Source: Capitella teleta
Lineage: Eukaryota; Annelida; Polychaeta; Capitellidae
Length of the DNA: 64,000 bases
Direction: 5' to 3'
Assembly: GCA_000328365.1 (NCBI GenBank)
Contig: KB298780.1
Span: 187,743 to 251,742 of the forward strand
Positions 10,638-22,775 of this stretch are shown in pieces (positions within the stretch are counted from its first letter, which is position 1; every line of letters begins with the position of its first letter). The translations under genes were made by a program, and so were the position numbers. Below the pieces are notes generated by a model. That model made no database searches. It saw nothing but the letters and a program-made list of their open reading frames with translations, and had not been told where the DNA came from.

Positions 10638-11158
10638 TATACAAATACAATATAAGTAATTAGGGATCTAATTTCTTAATTAGCCTTAATTAACATGAAT
10701 TTGTCCAGTTGCTTACTCCATCCAATAATAATAATAATATTTATTTCGCATATATACATGCGATATTACATGGAAAGAAAGAAGTAATTATATAACAACT
10801 AAAATCTATTGCTGGGTGTTTAAGCATGTCCAAACATCTGCAAACACATACAAGCAAGGCAACTCCAAATTCTGAAATATATCTAAATTATAATACCACA
10901 TAAATATAATGACATTAATTGATGACTTGTACCATGATAATTAATTCATAGAATAGGACAGCCACATTTTGTTTTGGACCCTCATCTGAAACTATCAGGT
11001 TTTGCACTTTTTTGTCAAGTCATACAAGTGAATATACCCTCATTTGATTCATTCGACCACCCACTTGGCTCAATTGCTGTTCATCAATCAAATTTCAGAT
11101 TAGAAGTAATACTGCTATCTTTGTAAGATTGAAGGGCAGTGACCCCTCCAGATACGTC
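10638..11158. other. Upstream flank of ATP-citrate lyase
   Basis: AT-rich sequence with a short (AAT)n run near 10726-10738. No gene or recognised repeat is seen. Confidence 0.3.
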
Positions 11159-11164
11159 TATAAA
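11159..11164 (+). promoter_or_regulatory. Possible TATA box of ATP-citrate lyase
   Basis: TATAAA followed by purines lies 121 bp upstream of the start codon. If used, transcription would begin near 11190 and the 5' UTR would be about 95 nt. A TTTCAG at 11268-11273 could alternatively be the acceptor of a 5' UTR intron. Confidence 0.35.
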
Positions 11165-11284
11165 GAGAGAGTGAGATAGATCCACGAAGCACTCAGCTGA
11201 GCCCTCTCCTCATTGCTTGTCCATCTAACGGTTTTAATTTAATCCAATAAATTCCGCTTTCAGTTTTGACGCCATCAGCACAAG

Positions 11285-14200
11285 ATGTCTGCCAAAGCCA
11301 TTCGTGAAGTTGTCGGCAAGCAGCTCCTGGCCTCATGTCTGGAATCAGGCGTGGCTGTCAGTGCCAAATGTGCCACCGTCACAGCTGACACCAACTGGGA
11401 GAAACTGGTGTCTGAGAACCCCTGGCTCACCCAAGAGGTACATGCGGCTTCTTGAGTCCTTGTTTAATTATGCGTTAAATAATCCCCCTTTAAGAAATTG
11501 GTCGTCAAGCCAGATCAGCTGATTAAGAGGAGAGGAAAACTTGGCCTGATAAAAGTGAACGCAGATTTGAGTGAAGTGAAGGCATGGGTGGATCAACGCA
11601 TGGGTACAGACATTCAGGTGGGTCGCTGGCATCTTGTTTGTATTGCTTATCTCAATTATGCTAAGCCAAAGTACTCTTGCACGGGTGGTTTTGGTATTTA
11701 TGTACTATGTTCTACGAACTTCCGTGTGATAACGTCATATCACCCATGGTGTTTCACCTGCCTGATAAAGCGATAATCGCGATAAGTCATATTACGCAGT
11801 CTGATAAATGTCTCATCTGAGTTTGGACTTGGTTGTGATAATTTTAGTCTGCTTGTTATTTTAGGATTGTTGAGCAATAATCCTTAAAAAAATGTTCTTG
11901 ATATGGTCCAATGGTACGATGTTGATAAACAGTGTATCATGTCCAATTGGGGGAACAGCCTGAACATTGCTATGGCAACCAAGAATAAAATAGCCTTACT
12001 CAAGGACACACAGTTTGCTTTTAACCATTCTCATTAATCATTCTCAAAGCAAGCACGTGAACCGCCTTAAATTTTCTTTAAAGATCAAAGAACCTCCCTG
12101 CAGTTTATTAAACATTGATTTCTCTTCTTGGGCATTTAATTAATGCAGACGTTGTGACACATGAATATGACATATGATTGATTTTTGTATGAATTGAGCC
12201 ACCATGCAGTAACCCTCATGCACCGCTATAATTAGCAATCATTCATAGCAGTTGATATGGGTTGAATTCTGTTTATTCATCAGCTTCCTAATATGCGCCA
12301 ATACCCTTCTACCAAACTCCCAGTAGATGCTAGTTGATAGTTATTCCATCTCATTTATAGGGACTGCATTTGTATTCATATGTGGGTCGCGCAAAGGAAA
12401 CACTGTGTCGAGATGCCTCCAGTGCTGAGGCATCCTCTGGCAGCCTAATCTTGAGGAATCCCTGATCAATAATGCTCCATGTCTAGGATCAATAATATTG
12501 CTTCCGTGTCATGGTTGCGCTTTACAGCAGGGAAGCAATGTAACATCTGTTCATAAATAAAGACAATAGGAGTTAATCAAGGTTGAGCTGTAACTTGTAG
12601 GGTTAATTTACTTACTTAATGATGTGTGATGGCAATAAGACTCTTATACGAGTCATAAACCATAGCTGAAATGAAGAGGTCAGAAAAATGGTCATTTTCA
12701 AAAGTTATCAAAAGATGTATCAATAAAGCAGCTTCATCAGTAATCATCACTCCAATTGAATACTTTGCAATTATTAGATGGAGTTCATGGAAATCTCTGT
12801 ACATCGTTGCTCCTCTTTGCTTATCTATTGATTGTGGTTCATGGCCAGTCTATTAGTGAACGTTGGCATCTCAATCCTCAATCGATTTGGTCGCAAATTG
12901 GCATCGATTGGCGGTTTGTGGTTCCCTCTATATGCAAGCGCATACAAGACAATTCACTGTGGGATTCACTGAAGCAGTGATGTACATTATGGGTAATATT
13001 GTATGAGCTGACCGAATATTGATTGTTGCTCGATCTCCCGTCCAAACTGATGAAAGCTCTTTTAATGGTCACTAAGAGAACTAGTTGATGGCTCATGAAA
13101 AGCCTGGTTTCTCTTTCAATCAGCATAAAGCGAGAGAAACGTCAAATAAGTAGAATCTATCTTGTTCCCATCATTCCTCTTCATATATCACAAGTGTTCA
13201 CATCCCTCCCAAAACCCTAAGATATTCACTTGAGTTTTGTTATTTATCGTGGGTATTTTGAACTAATGATCACAAATTTTTAACATCTCTGTGTTTTGAC
13301 AGAATCTCTTCAGTATCAGCTCAATTTTTCTGTGGTCCTGCTTTGCAGTAAACTGCGTAATGAGGCCAGGCAGCTCAGTATTGGTCCTGGAGCTTGCAGA
13401 ATGCCTTGAATGAAGGGGGGGGGGATATTATTAATTATAATAAATTAATGCACTATGGTTTTATATGAGTTATATCCTGAGATCCATGCCATCTTCCAAG
13501 TCATTTATTATTTTATAATGTTATTCATAATAGTTATAAATCATTCATTATTTTATAATGTTATTCACATTAATTATCAGTCATTCATAATTTCATGTTA
13601 TTGCAGATTGGAGCAGCCACTGGTCGACTGAAGAACTTCATCATTGAGCCATTTGTGGCCCACGATCAGGTGATTAACTTCATTCTTTTATCGATTGGCT
13701 GATCTCTATCAAAACAAGGAATGAGGATGTTCACCTTATCATGAAATGGGTCACATGAAAGTACTCTCAATGTTGAAATTTCCTTGTGTGTCAATGGTAA
13801 AATCTGTATTTTTATCTAATCACTTCTGCTTTGTCCTGACTGTCAATCCTATTTCTGTCCCTTGAACAAGTTTGACCCCACGTAAAATGACCACTGCCCT
13901 GCCACCCACACCGACTTGATTCCTTTTGTTTGCACTTTGCATAACACCACGCATCATAATCTAATAAATTTTATCATAATATAGGAAAGCACGGACACCT
14001 TATATTTAACTATGATCACAGCATTAAGGGTGACGAAGTACAGTTTAAGCTACTAGTAATTGCGATTAATTACAGTCAATACACTAGACATCAAATCAAT
14101 ATGGAAATTAATTGACTTTATCACAATTCATGTACACCATCAAACAATGTTGCAGGGGTGCTCAACTTCTGAAGGATCCAAGATTAATTACCTCTGTATT

Positions 14201-16036
14201 CAAACATCCAAATCAAACTGATCTAATTTTTAGTACTTCACAGCTGTATTTAGTTCAGGCAATCATACTATTGACAAATCAAAAGATGTCCTATGAATTT
14301 TTCTCCTGCATTGAAAATGTTCATTTATTGATTATATTTTTCATTTTCAGTCAGATGAAATGTACATTTGCATTTATTCAAATCGCAATGGAGACACAAT
14401 TCTCTTTCACCACGAAGGCGGCGTTGACATTGGAGATGTTGATGCTAAGGTATTTAGTTGATGTCGCTTTTCGCCCTGTGGAGAACTCAAATGTCTTTCA
14501 CCATGTAAAGAAACTGATTCAAGATTCACATATAATTATTTATCTGGTTTAATTAGTTAAAATATCCAGAATATCCAAATGTTCAGATTTCACTCAGAAA
14601 ACACTCGTGCGGGACTGTCTTTTTGCTGAATTAATCTGTATATAGCACACTTTCAGTGGATTATTTCGTCAACTCTTCATTTTTAATTGAATTTCCAGGC
14701 CATGAAGTTAGAGATTGCAATTGATACAGTTCCTACAGACTCAGAAATCAAAGAAACATTGCTGAAGAAAGTGAAACCATCCCTGCAAAGGTTAATTAAA
14801 CTAAATACTTATCAGTAAATCAATGAAAATCTTCAAATTCCAGTCAAGTTCTGCAATTTGTGCAGGCACTTTACAAATGCTACTCAGACCTCTTCTTCAC
14901 TTACCTTGAAATCAATCCTTTGGGTAATTATTACAGCCAAAGCAAAATTATGATTAACTAATTATTTATAATTAATTTTTCAGTGTTGACCCAGGACAGA
15001 ATCTACATTTTGGATCTGGCTGCTAAACTTGATCAATGCGCAGAATACTTGTGCAAACAGAAATGGGGAGACATGGAATTCCCACCTCCTTTTGGCAGGG
15101 AGGCCACTGCTGAGGTTAGTAATCAGTTATTTTACTGAATATTTATAATAAGTGTTAAATTACAGGAAGCATATATTGCTGATTTGGATGCCAAGAGTGG
15201 CGCCTCTCTGAAGCTCACCGTTCTAAATGCAAGCGGACGTATTTGGACCATGGTGGCTGGGGGTGGAGCTTCAGTTATTTATGCGTTAGTGTTTAACTTG
15301 TATTTATTTGTTCAGCTTTGCTTATTTCTCATTATGCAGTGATACTATTTGTGACATGGGTGGCGCTGCTGAGTTGGCTAATTACGGCGAGTACAGTGGG
15401 GCTCCCAGTGAGTCCCAAACGTACGAATATGCCAAAACTATCCTCACTCTCATGACCAAAGAGAAACACGCAGAAGGTATTTGATATATTGAGCCATCGT
15501 CGCATTTCCACCTTGGATCTAATTTTCAGGCAAAGTTTTGATTGTTGGCGGAGGAATTGCTAATTTCACAAATGTCGCTGCAACCTTCAAGGTAATGTTA
15601 TAATATTTGGTTATTATAAAGCTAATTTTATTTTAATTTATTGCTCAGGGAATCGTCAGAGCATTGAGAGAATTCCAGCAGAAATTGATTGAGGGGAATG
15701 TTTCCATTTACGTTCGTCGTGCTGGTCCAAACTTCCAGGAGGGACTTCGTGTCATGAGAGAACTAGGTCATTTGAATATTTGAATTTATTTTTGATGTTT
15801 TGATATTACATTAGTTCAGTGGCACTTGTAAAATACTTTGAAATTATGTGTTGCAGAGCATTTTGTTCATTTACGAGTTGTCCATTTCAGGTGAGACACT
15901 TGGAGTTCCAATCCACGTATTTGGACCGGAGACACACATGACGGCCATTGTCGGGATGGCGATGGGCAAAAAGAACGTCCCCCAACCTGCCAAGCGCCAG
16001 CTGACCACTGCCAACTTCCTCCTGCCAGACGGCCAA
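11285..16036 (+). CDS. ACLY: ACLY exons 1-12: ATP-grasp and CoA/citrate-binding half
   Basis: Exons: 11285-11437, 11495-11617, 13607-13669, 14351-14449, 14699-14790, 14844-14923, 14984-15114, 15166-15284, 15340-15476, 15530-15591, 15649-15766 and 15891-16036. Recognisable family segments include [75 protein letters not shown] and [11 protein letters not shown]. These place the ATP-grasp fold in exons 1-7 and the first CoA-ligase-like and citrate-binding segments in exons 8-12. Intron 2 (11618-13606) is nearly 2 kb and contains nothing recognised; the others are mostly short. Confidence 0.97.
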
Positions 16037-19000
16037 GTAAGCATTTTCAAAAATGATCACCGATCTTAGCGTTCTAATAACTATAATATTTGCTAATCAT
16101 ATGCGCATGTATTAATATAACAAATATATCATACTAATTAAGGAAGAATTTGATGCCGAATTGGCTGAGAAGGTAAAATCACAAAATGCGTAGATAAGAA
16201 GTGCACTTGATGAGGGGATTTGAAAAGACCATGCCTTGACACAATTGTTTCGAGGAGGAGTGGCTAATAATTAAATCTCTTTTTTGCACTTTCACAGGCC
16301 AAAGCACAGGTATATTTTTGTCTTGGGATATTCCTATTTCTTGACTCTTTTTCTATCTATTGTATGGCTTTTATTATCGCTAAGAGGCTCTGTGTTAATT
16401 GCTACATCTGCAAATTAGAGACCTATGGATGTAGCAACTAATAGAAAAGTAGATGCATGGCTTCTGTGTGTGTTTTATAATATTTTATTCAAAATATGAT
16501 TTTTCTTTCTTCTTCTTCAAAATATTATTTTCAATTATTTGAATGTTAATTGTAGGCTAAATCTCGAGTTAAACTCCAGGTATGGATATTGATTAAGTGT
16601 TTTGAATGGAAATAATGTGTGAATATCTTTTTCCTTATATATGAAGACAAGCTTCCTATCATTACACAATTTAGACATCACTCATGAAAAGTGGTCTTTA
16701 GTTTAATTACATGCCAACAGCTGCCATGGAAACTCTTTCATTTGTCAACTCAATTATCACAGATTCCTCTTTCGGCAAACCAAAAACGCTCATATTTTGC
16801 ACAAATTAATGACCTTTAAAAAAAAGTTGACCTGCTTTTATCTTTTCTGTATTTGTACTCTCACTATTGTATGAGTTTTAGGTCTGATAGATGTCCATTT
16901 TATGTTTTGTGAGAAACTGTGTGAGTGGCTCAATTTGGGGAAACTCAATGATAATTTTTTCATTATGGGGAGATAGGCTGATGTCTCATCTTGTATAGTA
17001 ATAGGAAGCTAATATGCATATCTATGTCTTTTTCTATTTAATAGAGTCAGACCTCGTTAATCCAGTCCTCTTGTTTTACATACAAATGACCAGCATAATT
17101 ACGGATCAAAAGATATTTGTTGACTTGAAGGAAGGCGGGTTGCTAGCTGGACAAAGGCTGATTAATGAGGGTGTCGACTATACTTAAGGAATTTCTGATG
17201 CATGCATTTCATATATTTTTTGGTTGTCTTTTTTTGGGTTGTTCTTTCTTCCATTAGATAATGCAATAATTTGCTATATTGTTGAATCTAATTATATTCG
17301 TTATACCCTCTTAACTTCGGTGACTGCAGCGGTGCCCAACTGTGCAATACTGTCAATAGTAGTTAGCCAGATGAAGAACCCTTGGGATTTATTGATATTG
17401 ATTAGGTGGAGACTTTTGTTCTGGTGCCACTTTCACCCAAGAGGGCTGAAGGGCTGGAACCCAATCACGCTTTTGAGGAGTGTTGGCGTGCCGTAAACAG
17501 CAATTTTCTTTCTTTCTTTCATGCTCTTGAGGCCTTTTTCCTTTCGTGATGAAACCATTTTTGTGTTCGGAGATTTAATGAATGATCTATCTGCAGCAAC
17601 AGCAGAACGGCCAAGCCAAGGCTGAGCACCGAGCGTCTTGCGATGAGTCCTCTGCCCCTTCCGCAGCTGCCAAATCCTCTACCCCTGCAGCAGCCAGTGC
17701 CGCTTCTCCTCCTCTCTTCTCAAAGTCAACCAAAGCCCTCGTGTGGGGCATGCAATCTCGTGCCGTCCAGGGCATGCTCGATTTCGACTACTCCTGCTCA
17801 CGTACAACCCCCTCGGTCGTGGCATTGGTGTACCCACTGGTTGGGGATCACCGTTTGAAGTTCTACTGGGGCCACAAGGAAGTGCTAATTCCTGTCTACA
17901 AGCAAATGGAGGACGCCATGAAGGCTCACCCTGATGCCGATGTCTTGGTCAGCTTTGCATCTCTTAGGTCTGCGTATGACAGCACCTTGGAAGCCATGCA
18001 GTACAAACAGGTCTGTCTCCTCTCACAAGCCTTCGACCCAGTTATCACACCCTGTTGACCTATTTAGATCCGTACCATTGCTATCATTGCTGAAGGCATC
18101 CCGGAGAACCTCACTAGGAAGCTCATCCAAATTGCAAACCAGAAGAATGTCACCATCATTGGACCAGCCACTGTAAGCACTCCTCTTGGATTCTGATGAT
18201 TACTTACACCTTGTCGATATTTGCAGGTGGGCGGGATTAAACCAGGATGCTTCAAGATTGGCAACACTGGGGGAATGTTGGACAACATCCTTTCATCCAA
18301 ACTGTATCGTCCAGGAAGGTGAGTTTGAAGTAATTCTACCCCGCAGTCATTGTTCATCTCCACGCTCTCTCAGTGTCGCTTACGTGAGCCGATCAGGCGG
18401 TATGTCAAACGAACTGAACAACATCGTGGCTCTCAACACTAATGGTGTGTACGAGGGAGTGGCGATTGGAGGCGACAGGTACCCCGGCACCACCTTCATG
18501 CACCACATTGACCGCTACCATGCTGACCCCAATGTTAAAATGCTCGTGGTTCTGGGAGAGGTATTTAGTCAAGTTTTTAACTCGCTTTGACTTAAGGATT
18601 TTTTTTTTTTTTTGTAAAGGTTGGAGGCACAGAAGAATATGAGATTGTGAAGGGAATCAAGAACGGAAGTCTGACGAAGCCGATCGTTGCTTGGTGCATC
18701 GGAACATGCGCCAAGATGTTCACTTCTGAGGTGCAGTTTGGCCACGCCGGATCGTGTGCTAACGCTGATAGCGAAACAGCGGTCGCTAAAAACGAAGCTC
18801 TCAGGGCTGCGGGAGCTCACGTTCCTTCCACATTTGATGAGCTCGACGAAATCATCAAGTCAGTGTTTAACTGATATATGTCTTCAGATTTTATGTTTTA
18901 TCTTTCTCACAGACAAGTTTACGAGTCTCTGGTTGCGAAGGGAGAGATCATGCCTCAACCAGAGGTGGCGCCCCCTACTGTTCCCATGGACTACAACTGG

Positions 19001-20301
19001 GCCAGAGTATGTGTGCACTTGATGATTAATTAGATCAGATTAACTCACGTGCATTTGACGCAGGAATTGGGGTTGATCCGCAAACCCGCCTCCTTCATGA
19101 CGAGCATCTGCGATGAGCGTGGCTCCGAGCTGCTGTATGCTGGTGTACCAATCACGGAAGTGTTCAAGGAGGATCTGGGAATCGGAGGAGTGCTTGGCCT
19201 CCTGTGGTTCCAGAAGAGGTGAGCGCTCACTTCCCCTGGTCACGTGCACTTATCTGTTTCTTTTGCAGGCTTCCTCCTTACGCTGCTAAGTTCTTGGAAA
19301 TGTGTCTGATGGTGACAGCCGATCATGGGCCTGCCGTCTCTGGCGCACACAACACGATCGTGTGTGCTCGCGCAGGGAAGGACCTCATTTCATCGCTCGC
19401 TTCAGGCCTCTTCACCATTGTGAGTGGACGTTGCTGCTGCGGCTGCTTCAATTGACTTTATTTCACGTCAGGGCGATCGCTTTGGTGGAGCTCTGGACGG
19501 GGCTGCACGTCAGTTCTCCCAGGCGTATGATTCCGGAATCATCCCCATGCAGTTTGTGAACGGAATGCGCAAGAAAGGGGAGCTGATCATGGGCATTGGA
19601 CATCGCGTGAAATCAGTGAGTGAGCAGCCTCAAACGCTTCTGTTGTCATTTACATGTCGTCTTCAGATCAACAATCCTGACATGAGGGTTGTCATTCTCA
19701 AGGAGTACGTCAAGGCGAACTTCCCAGCCACTCCTCTCTTGGACTACGCCATTGAAGTGGAGAAAATCACCACCTCCAAGGTAGGCTGCTTGACCTTGCC
19801 GTCTGTGAAAGTCGTTTTCAACTCTTTTTTTTTTTCTTTTTTATTTTTCTTTCAAATTGCAGAAACCGAATCTGATTCTGAATGTTGACGGATTCATTGG
19901 AATCGCCATGGTGGACATGTTCAGGAACTGCGGCTGTTTCACTCTGTGCGTCGTCAATATTTGTCGTATTTCTTTATTGAATATTTGTTTGGTATTTCTC
20001 AGGGAAGAGGCAACTGAGTACATTGAAATTGGAGCTCTGAACGGCTTGTTTGTGCTTGGACGTAGCGTTGGATTCATTGGTTCGTGTTTAACCTTTTATT
20101 ATTTTTATATATAATTTCTTCATGTACTTAATCAGTCGCTTACAAATACAAATTCCAATTAAATTGTTTGCATATTACATCAGTGTTTAATTTTGCATCA
20201 CAGGACATTACCTGGATCAGAAGCGTTTGAAGCAGGGCCTGTACCGCCACCCCTGGGATGATATTTCATACGTCATGCCGGAGAAGTTTGACCAGAATTA
20301 A
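11285..20301 (+). CDS. ACLY: ATP-citrate lyase, complete, 28 coding exons
   Basis: ATP-citrate lyase converts cytosolic citrate and CoA, with ATP, to acetyl-CoA and oxaloacetate, feeding lipid synthesis and acetylation. The spliced CDS is 3342 nt (1113 residues; the human enzyme has 1101) and reads without a break from [10 protein letters not shown] to the final KFDQN. All catalytic landmarks are present: the GHAG phosphohistidine (His771, equal to human His760) and citrate-synthase-like residues in TADHG (His911), IGHR (His986) and NVDG (Asp1037). N-terminal ATP-grasp and CoA-binding halves and a C-terminal citrate-synthase homology half are in the usual order. All 27 introns are GT-AG and phase-consistent. 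Orientation is convergent with the polycystin gene. I see no frameshift or missing key residue. Confidence 0.98.
16143..16579 (+). CDS. ACLY: ACLY micro-exons 13-15 in the inter-domain linker
   Basis: Three tiny in-frame exons, all phase 0-0: 16143-16172 (30 nt, [10 protein letters not shown]), 16298-16309 (12 nt, AKAQ) and 16556-16579 (24 nt, AKSRVKLQ). Each has a good acceptor and donor, and each length is a multiple of three. They lie between the ATP-grasp half and the C-terminal half, in the flexible linker that in vertebrates is phosphorylated and alternatively spliced. Any combination can be skipped without changing frame. A predicted linker of alternating Ala, Lys and Glu is expected to be helical. 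Confidence 0.8.
17044..17180. mobile_element. 137-bp MITE in ACLY intron 15
   Basis: The left end GAGTCAGACCTCGTTAATCC matches the termini of the 3364-8647 element at nearly every base. The right end, read inverted, starts TAGTCGACACCCTCATTAAT and is a diverged form of the same repeat. TA flanks both sides (17042-17043 and 17181-17182). There is no coding capacity. It is a non-autonomous relative of that element. Confidence 0.7.
17314..17469 (+). repeat. 5'-truncated diverged SINE copy in ACLY intron 15
   Basis: It aligns with the body of the SINE at 2005-2343: CTTCGGTGACT, GCCCAACTG, GAACCCTTGGGATTTATTGA and a CAATCAC end occur in the same order. The tRNA-like head with A and B boxes is missing. 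Confidence 0.75.
17597..20301 (+). CDS. ACLY: ACLY exons 16-28: succinyl-CoA-synthetase-like and citrate-synthase-like halves
   Basis: Exons: 17597-18010, 18068-18172, 18227-18318, 18374-18560, 18620-18858, 18913-19006, 19064-19218, 19269-19419, 19472-19615, 19667-19780, 19863-19945, 20003-20079 and 20204-20301. Exon 16 starts with a low-complexity Ala/Ser linker containing HRASCDES, a basic-x-x-Ser arrangement at the position of the phosphorylated vertebrate linker serine (inference). It then enters [26 protein letters not shown] is in exon 20, [14 protein letters not shown] in exon 23, IGHRVKS in exon 24, [10 protein letters not shown] in exon 26, and the C-terminal HPWDDISYV in exon 28. 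The stop TAA is at 20299-20301. Confidence 0.97.
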
Positions 20302-20830
20302 AACTTGAAGGAAAATCCGCAAAACTGCCAAATGTATAGATTTGTATACAGAAAGTGTTGTATGAAATGTAGGCTGGGATTTAATTTAAGAATTTTATTT
20401 AATCTCCTCTCTTTCTTCAACATTCCGGTGTAAATCAAATGCGAATCTCGTAGCTTCGTGGTATCAAATATGAACAAGATGTAACTTCTCTGATTTCAAA
20501 AGGGTACAAAAACATTCAACAAAGAACAACATCTAGTTACAGTACTTGGGGTTTTTTTTCATTTTGTTTTTCGATTTTTCCAAAATCAACTGATCTCGTC
20601 TTTTTTTCTTCTCTCTATGCTTGTGTTAATTGTATGTATAATTAATTATACTTATTAGGGTCTCTATGTTGTTGTAATCAGGGGATAGATATTCCAAGGT
20701 GGTTGCTATACATATTATTGCTTGGACAACATTTTTGAGATTCATCGAATTTGGGATCTGTGAAACGGTGAGGAAATTGCTGAAACTGAATCATTCCGCT
20801 TGAAATATTATTATCTTCTATCTGCTGCTC

Positions 20831-20836
20831 AATAAA
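20831..20836 (+). terminator. Probable ACLY polyadenylation signal
   Basis: This is the first exact AATAAA downstream of the ACLY stop, giving a 3' UTR of about 550 nt. A TTTTATTTAA context at 20392 could serve a shorter form. Confidence 0.4.
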
Positions 20837-22061
20837 GTAAACCAGGAATGCGCCATCTTGGTTAGGAAGTGCAACCATTTCTCGTGTTTTCTTCTTTTCA
20901 GTCTGTTTTGGGGTCTTGACTCATTTAGGGTTGTAACACACTAAGCAAATGCGCGACTCAAATAACGATTTAGTTTACATTCGTCATGGTTTTTTTAAGG
21001 TTTGGCTTTGTGAAGAATAACAAAGACCTTTAATTCAAGCACCTCCCAGGCACTCTGTGGTACCGACTAATCACATGCTGTTCTGCCTAATTGGTTGCAT
21101 CCTTTCCTCATGCAAATAAATCGGTCGATTATCAACTATTAACACCTACCGCCTATTGCGCGTACCTATTCATGTGTATGTTGTATTTAACAGTACTAAA
21201 TACTATTAAATACTATTAAATACTACTCGTACTATGCACATAAAACGTAAATGCTAGATTATTACCCAGTACGTTAGCGATTATGCATTTCGATCAAGCT
21301 GACCATGAAGATGATTAATTTGGGAATTTCTTTGCTGTCTGCTCGCATCTAATTCCTGAAGATCCTTTCTATCGGAAAATCTCAATCAAGAATACCGTAG
21401 CTGCGTGTGGGGCACTGCAATGCTCTGCGACCGAATGTTCTTCTTCACGTACTCAACGTTCTTAGCTGTTGTTCTGATCACGTGTTCGCATCTCCTACAA
21501 CTGGACCACGGTTCAACTGGTTCTGATGCTAACCTTATGCAGAGTATATTGAGCAACAAGAGAAATTTCATTCAGTTCTATACAATGTATATGTACATGT
21601 ATTGTTTGATGTGCTCAAACGTTTTTGGACTCTTTCTAATTAGTTAAAGGTGTCCTAAATGGTCACTAAATGAATCCATGAAAATAAATAAAGAAAATTG
21701 AGGTTGATACAACAATATAAAGAAAAAAAAAATTCATTTAGGATATCTTACAAAATCACGCATCAGTCATTATTTCTTCGACGGTTCGCTTCTTTCGATA
21801 TCTCGTCTGAGCTCGACACTTCACCACCGTATGTACAGTGAAAGATTGATCCAGGCCTGGGGTTACGACCAGGAGGCAGGATCGTGCAATCCTGTTGAGT
21901 AAACTCAGAGAGCGTTTTCGTCCATCAACCGGGTCGCAGAGGATATCGTCGGATCCCGCGGTCCCCCAATATGTGGGCAAAGCGTACTACACCGATGAGT
22001 TCAAAAACTCGAGATCTCCACCTGACGTCCTTATGCATCCCCATTGAACCGCCGTAAGCGC

Positions 22062-22107
22062 CTCTGTAGGGCGCCCTACAGCTCTGTAGGGCGCCTCTGT
22101 AGGGCGC
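22062..22107. repeat. Tandem CTCTGTAGGGCGC repeat with internal palindrome
   Basis: Three copies of CTCTGTAGGGCGC lie at 22062-22074, 22082-22094 and 22095-22107. The first copy with its follow-on forms the perfect 18-bp palindrome CTGTAGGGCGCCCTACAG (22065-22082). Confidence 0.8.
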
Positions 22108-22422
22108 TGCAGCACTTGTGGTGGCCCTTTGGAAGAATGGGCTGCATTGCTCCAGGAGATGATCTGGGTCTCATCTGCAGCAGGCGCGGAATGCGGCTTG
22201 TATTGAGCAATGGAAATTAAGCAACGGAAAGCCACACTCCATATTGATGACAATCTTTAAGCATGTTTCTCAATAAAATAATCACTTCATGTAAAGTCAA
22301 AGTGTGACTTTGCATGATGACCCCTCCTTTATTTCACATTCAACACCCTTGTCGATTCCACGAATTAAGCCGAAAACCAGAATCACTGACAACTAAAAAA
22401 TGAGACGAAGCTGCCGAATAGA

Positions 22423-22428
22423 TTTATT
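22423..22428 (-). terminator. Possible polyadenylation signal of the polycystin gene
   Basis: TTTATT on the plus strand is AATAAA on the minus strand, 325 nt beyond the stop codon. Confidence 0.35.
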
Positions 22429-22708
22429 AGCGAATGCAACTATGCGGCACCACATTTGAACACGAGCGAGGGGTGAGCACCACATATTATCACATCTGAT
22501 GATATGAGACATTTCCGCAGCATACTAGTATCAAAATATGGTCAAAAAATGACATAAAAAGAGTCAATGCAGAAATCTGAATTAATTGCGAAGAAATGAT
22601 TTGTCAGAGCAGAATGACATCAGTGACTAGAGAATCAAGCGAACTACATTTATATTAAAAGTATTGTGAAAAGAATGAGAGGGGGTGAGAGGGAGATTAT
22701 GACAAAAT

Positions 22709-22775
22709 GACCAGCATTGCTTGGTGGGGGGAAAGAGGAGGTGAACAAGAGATTACGACCAGCATTGCTTGGTGG
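22709..22775. repeat. 48-bp-spaced direct repeat spanning the polycystin stop codon
   Basis: GACCAGCATTGCTTGGTGG occurs at 22709-22727 and 22757-22775. The second copy lies in the last codons of the gene, next to the stop codon (22753-22755); the first lies in the 3' UTR. Surrounding GAGATTA and GGGGG/GGAGG sequence is partly duplicated too. Confidence 0.85.

Larger units (their letters stand above)
20302..22422. other. Spacer between convergent ACLY and polycystin genes
   Basis: It contains the ACLY 3' UTR, a (TACTATTAAA)-type short repeat near 21195-21230, two weak minus-strand ORFs (21756-21980, ending EEIMTDA; 21987-22253) with no recognised family, and the palindromic repeat cluster at 22062-22107. 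The GC content rises between about 21.8 and 22.25 kb, so this block may be an unrecognised insertion. Confidence 0.4.

Noticed and set aside
14112-14552. 146-residue plus-strand ORF as a separate gene
   Set aside because: It overlaps ACLY exon 4 (14351-14449) in another frame and extends into the introns, with no independent support.
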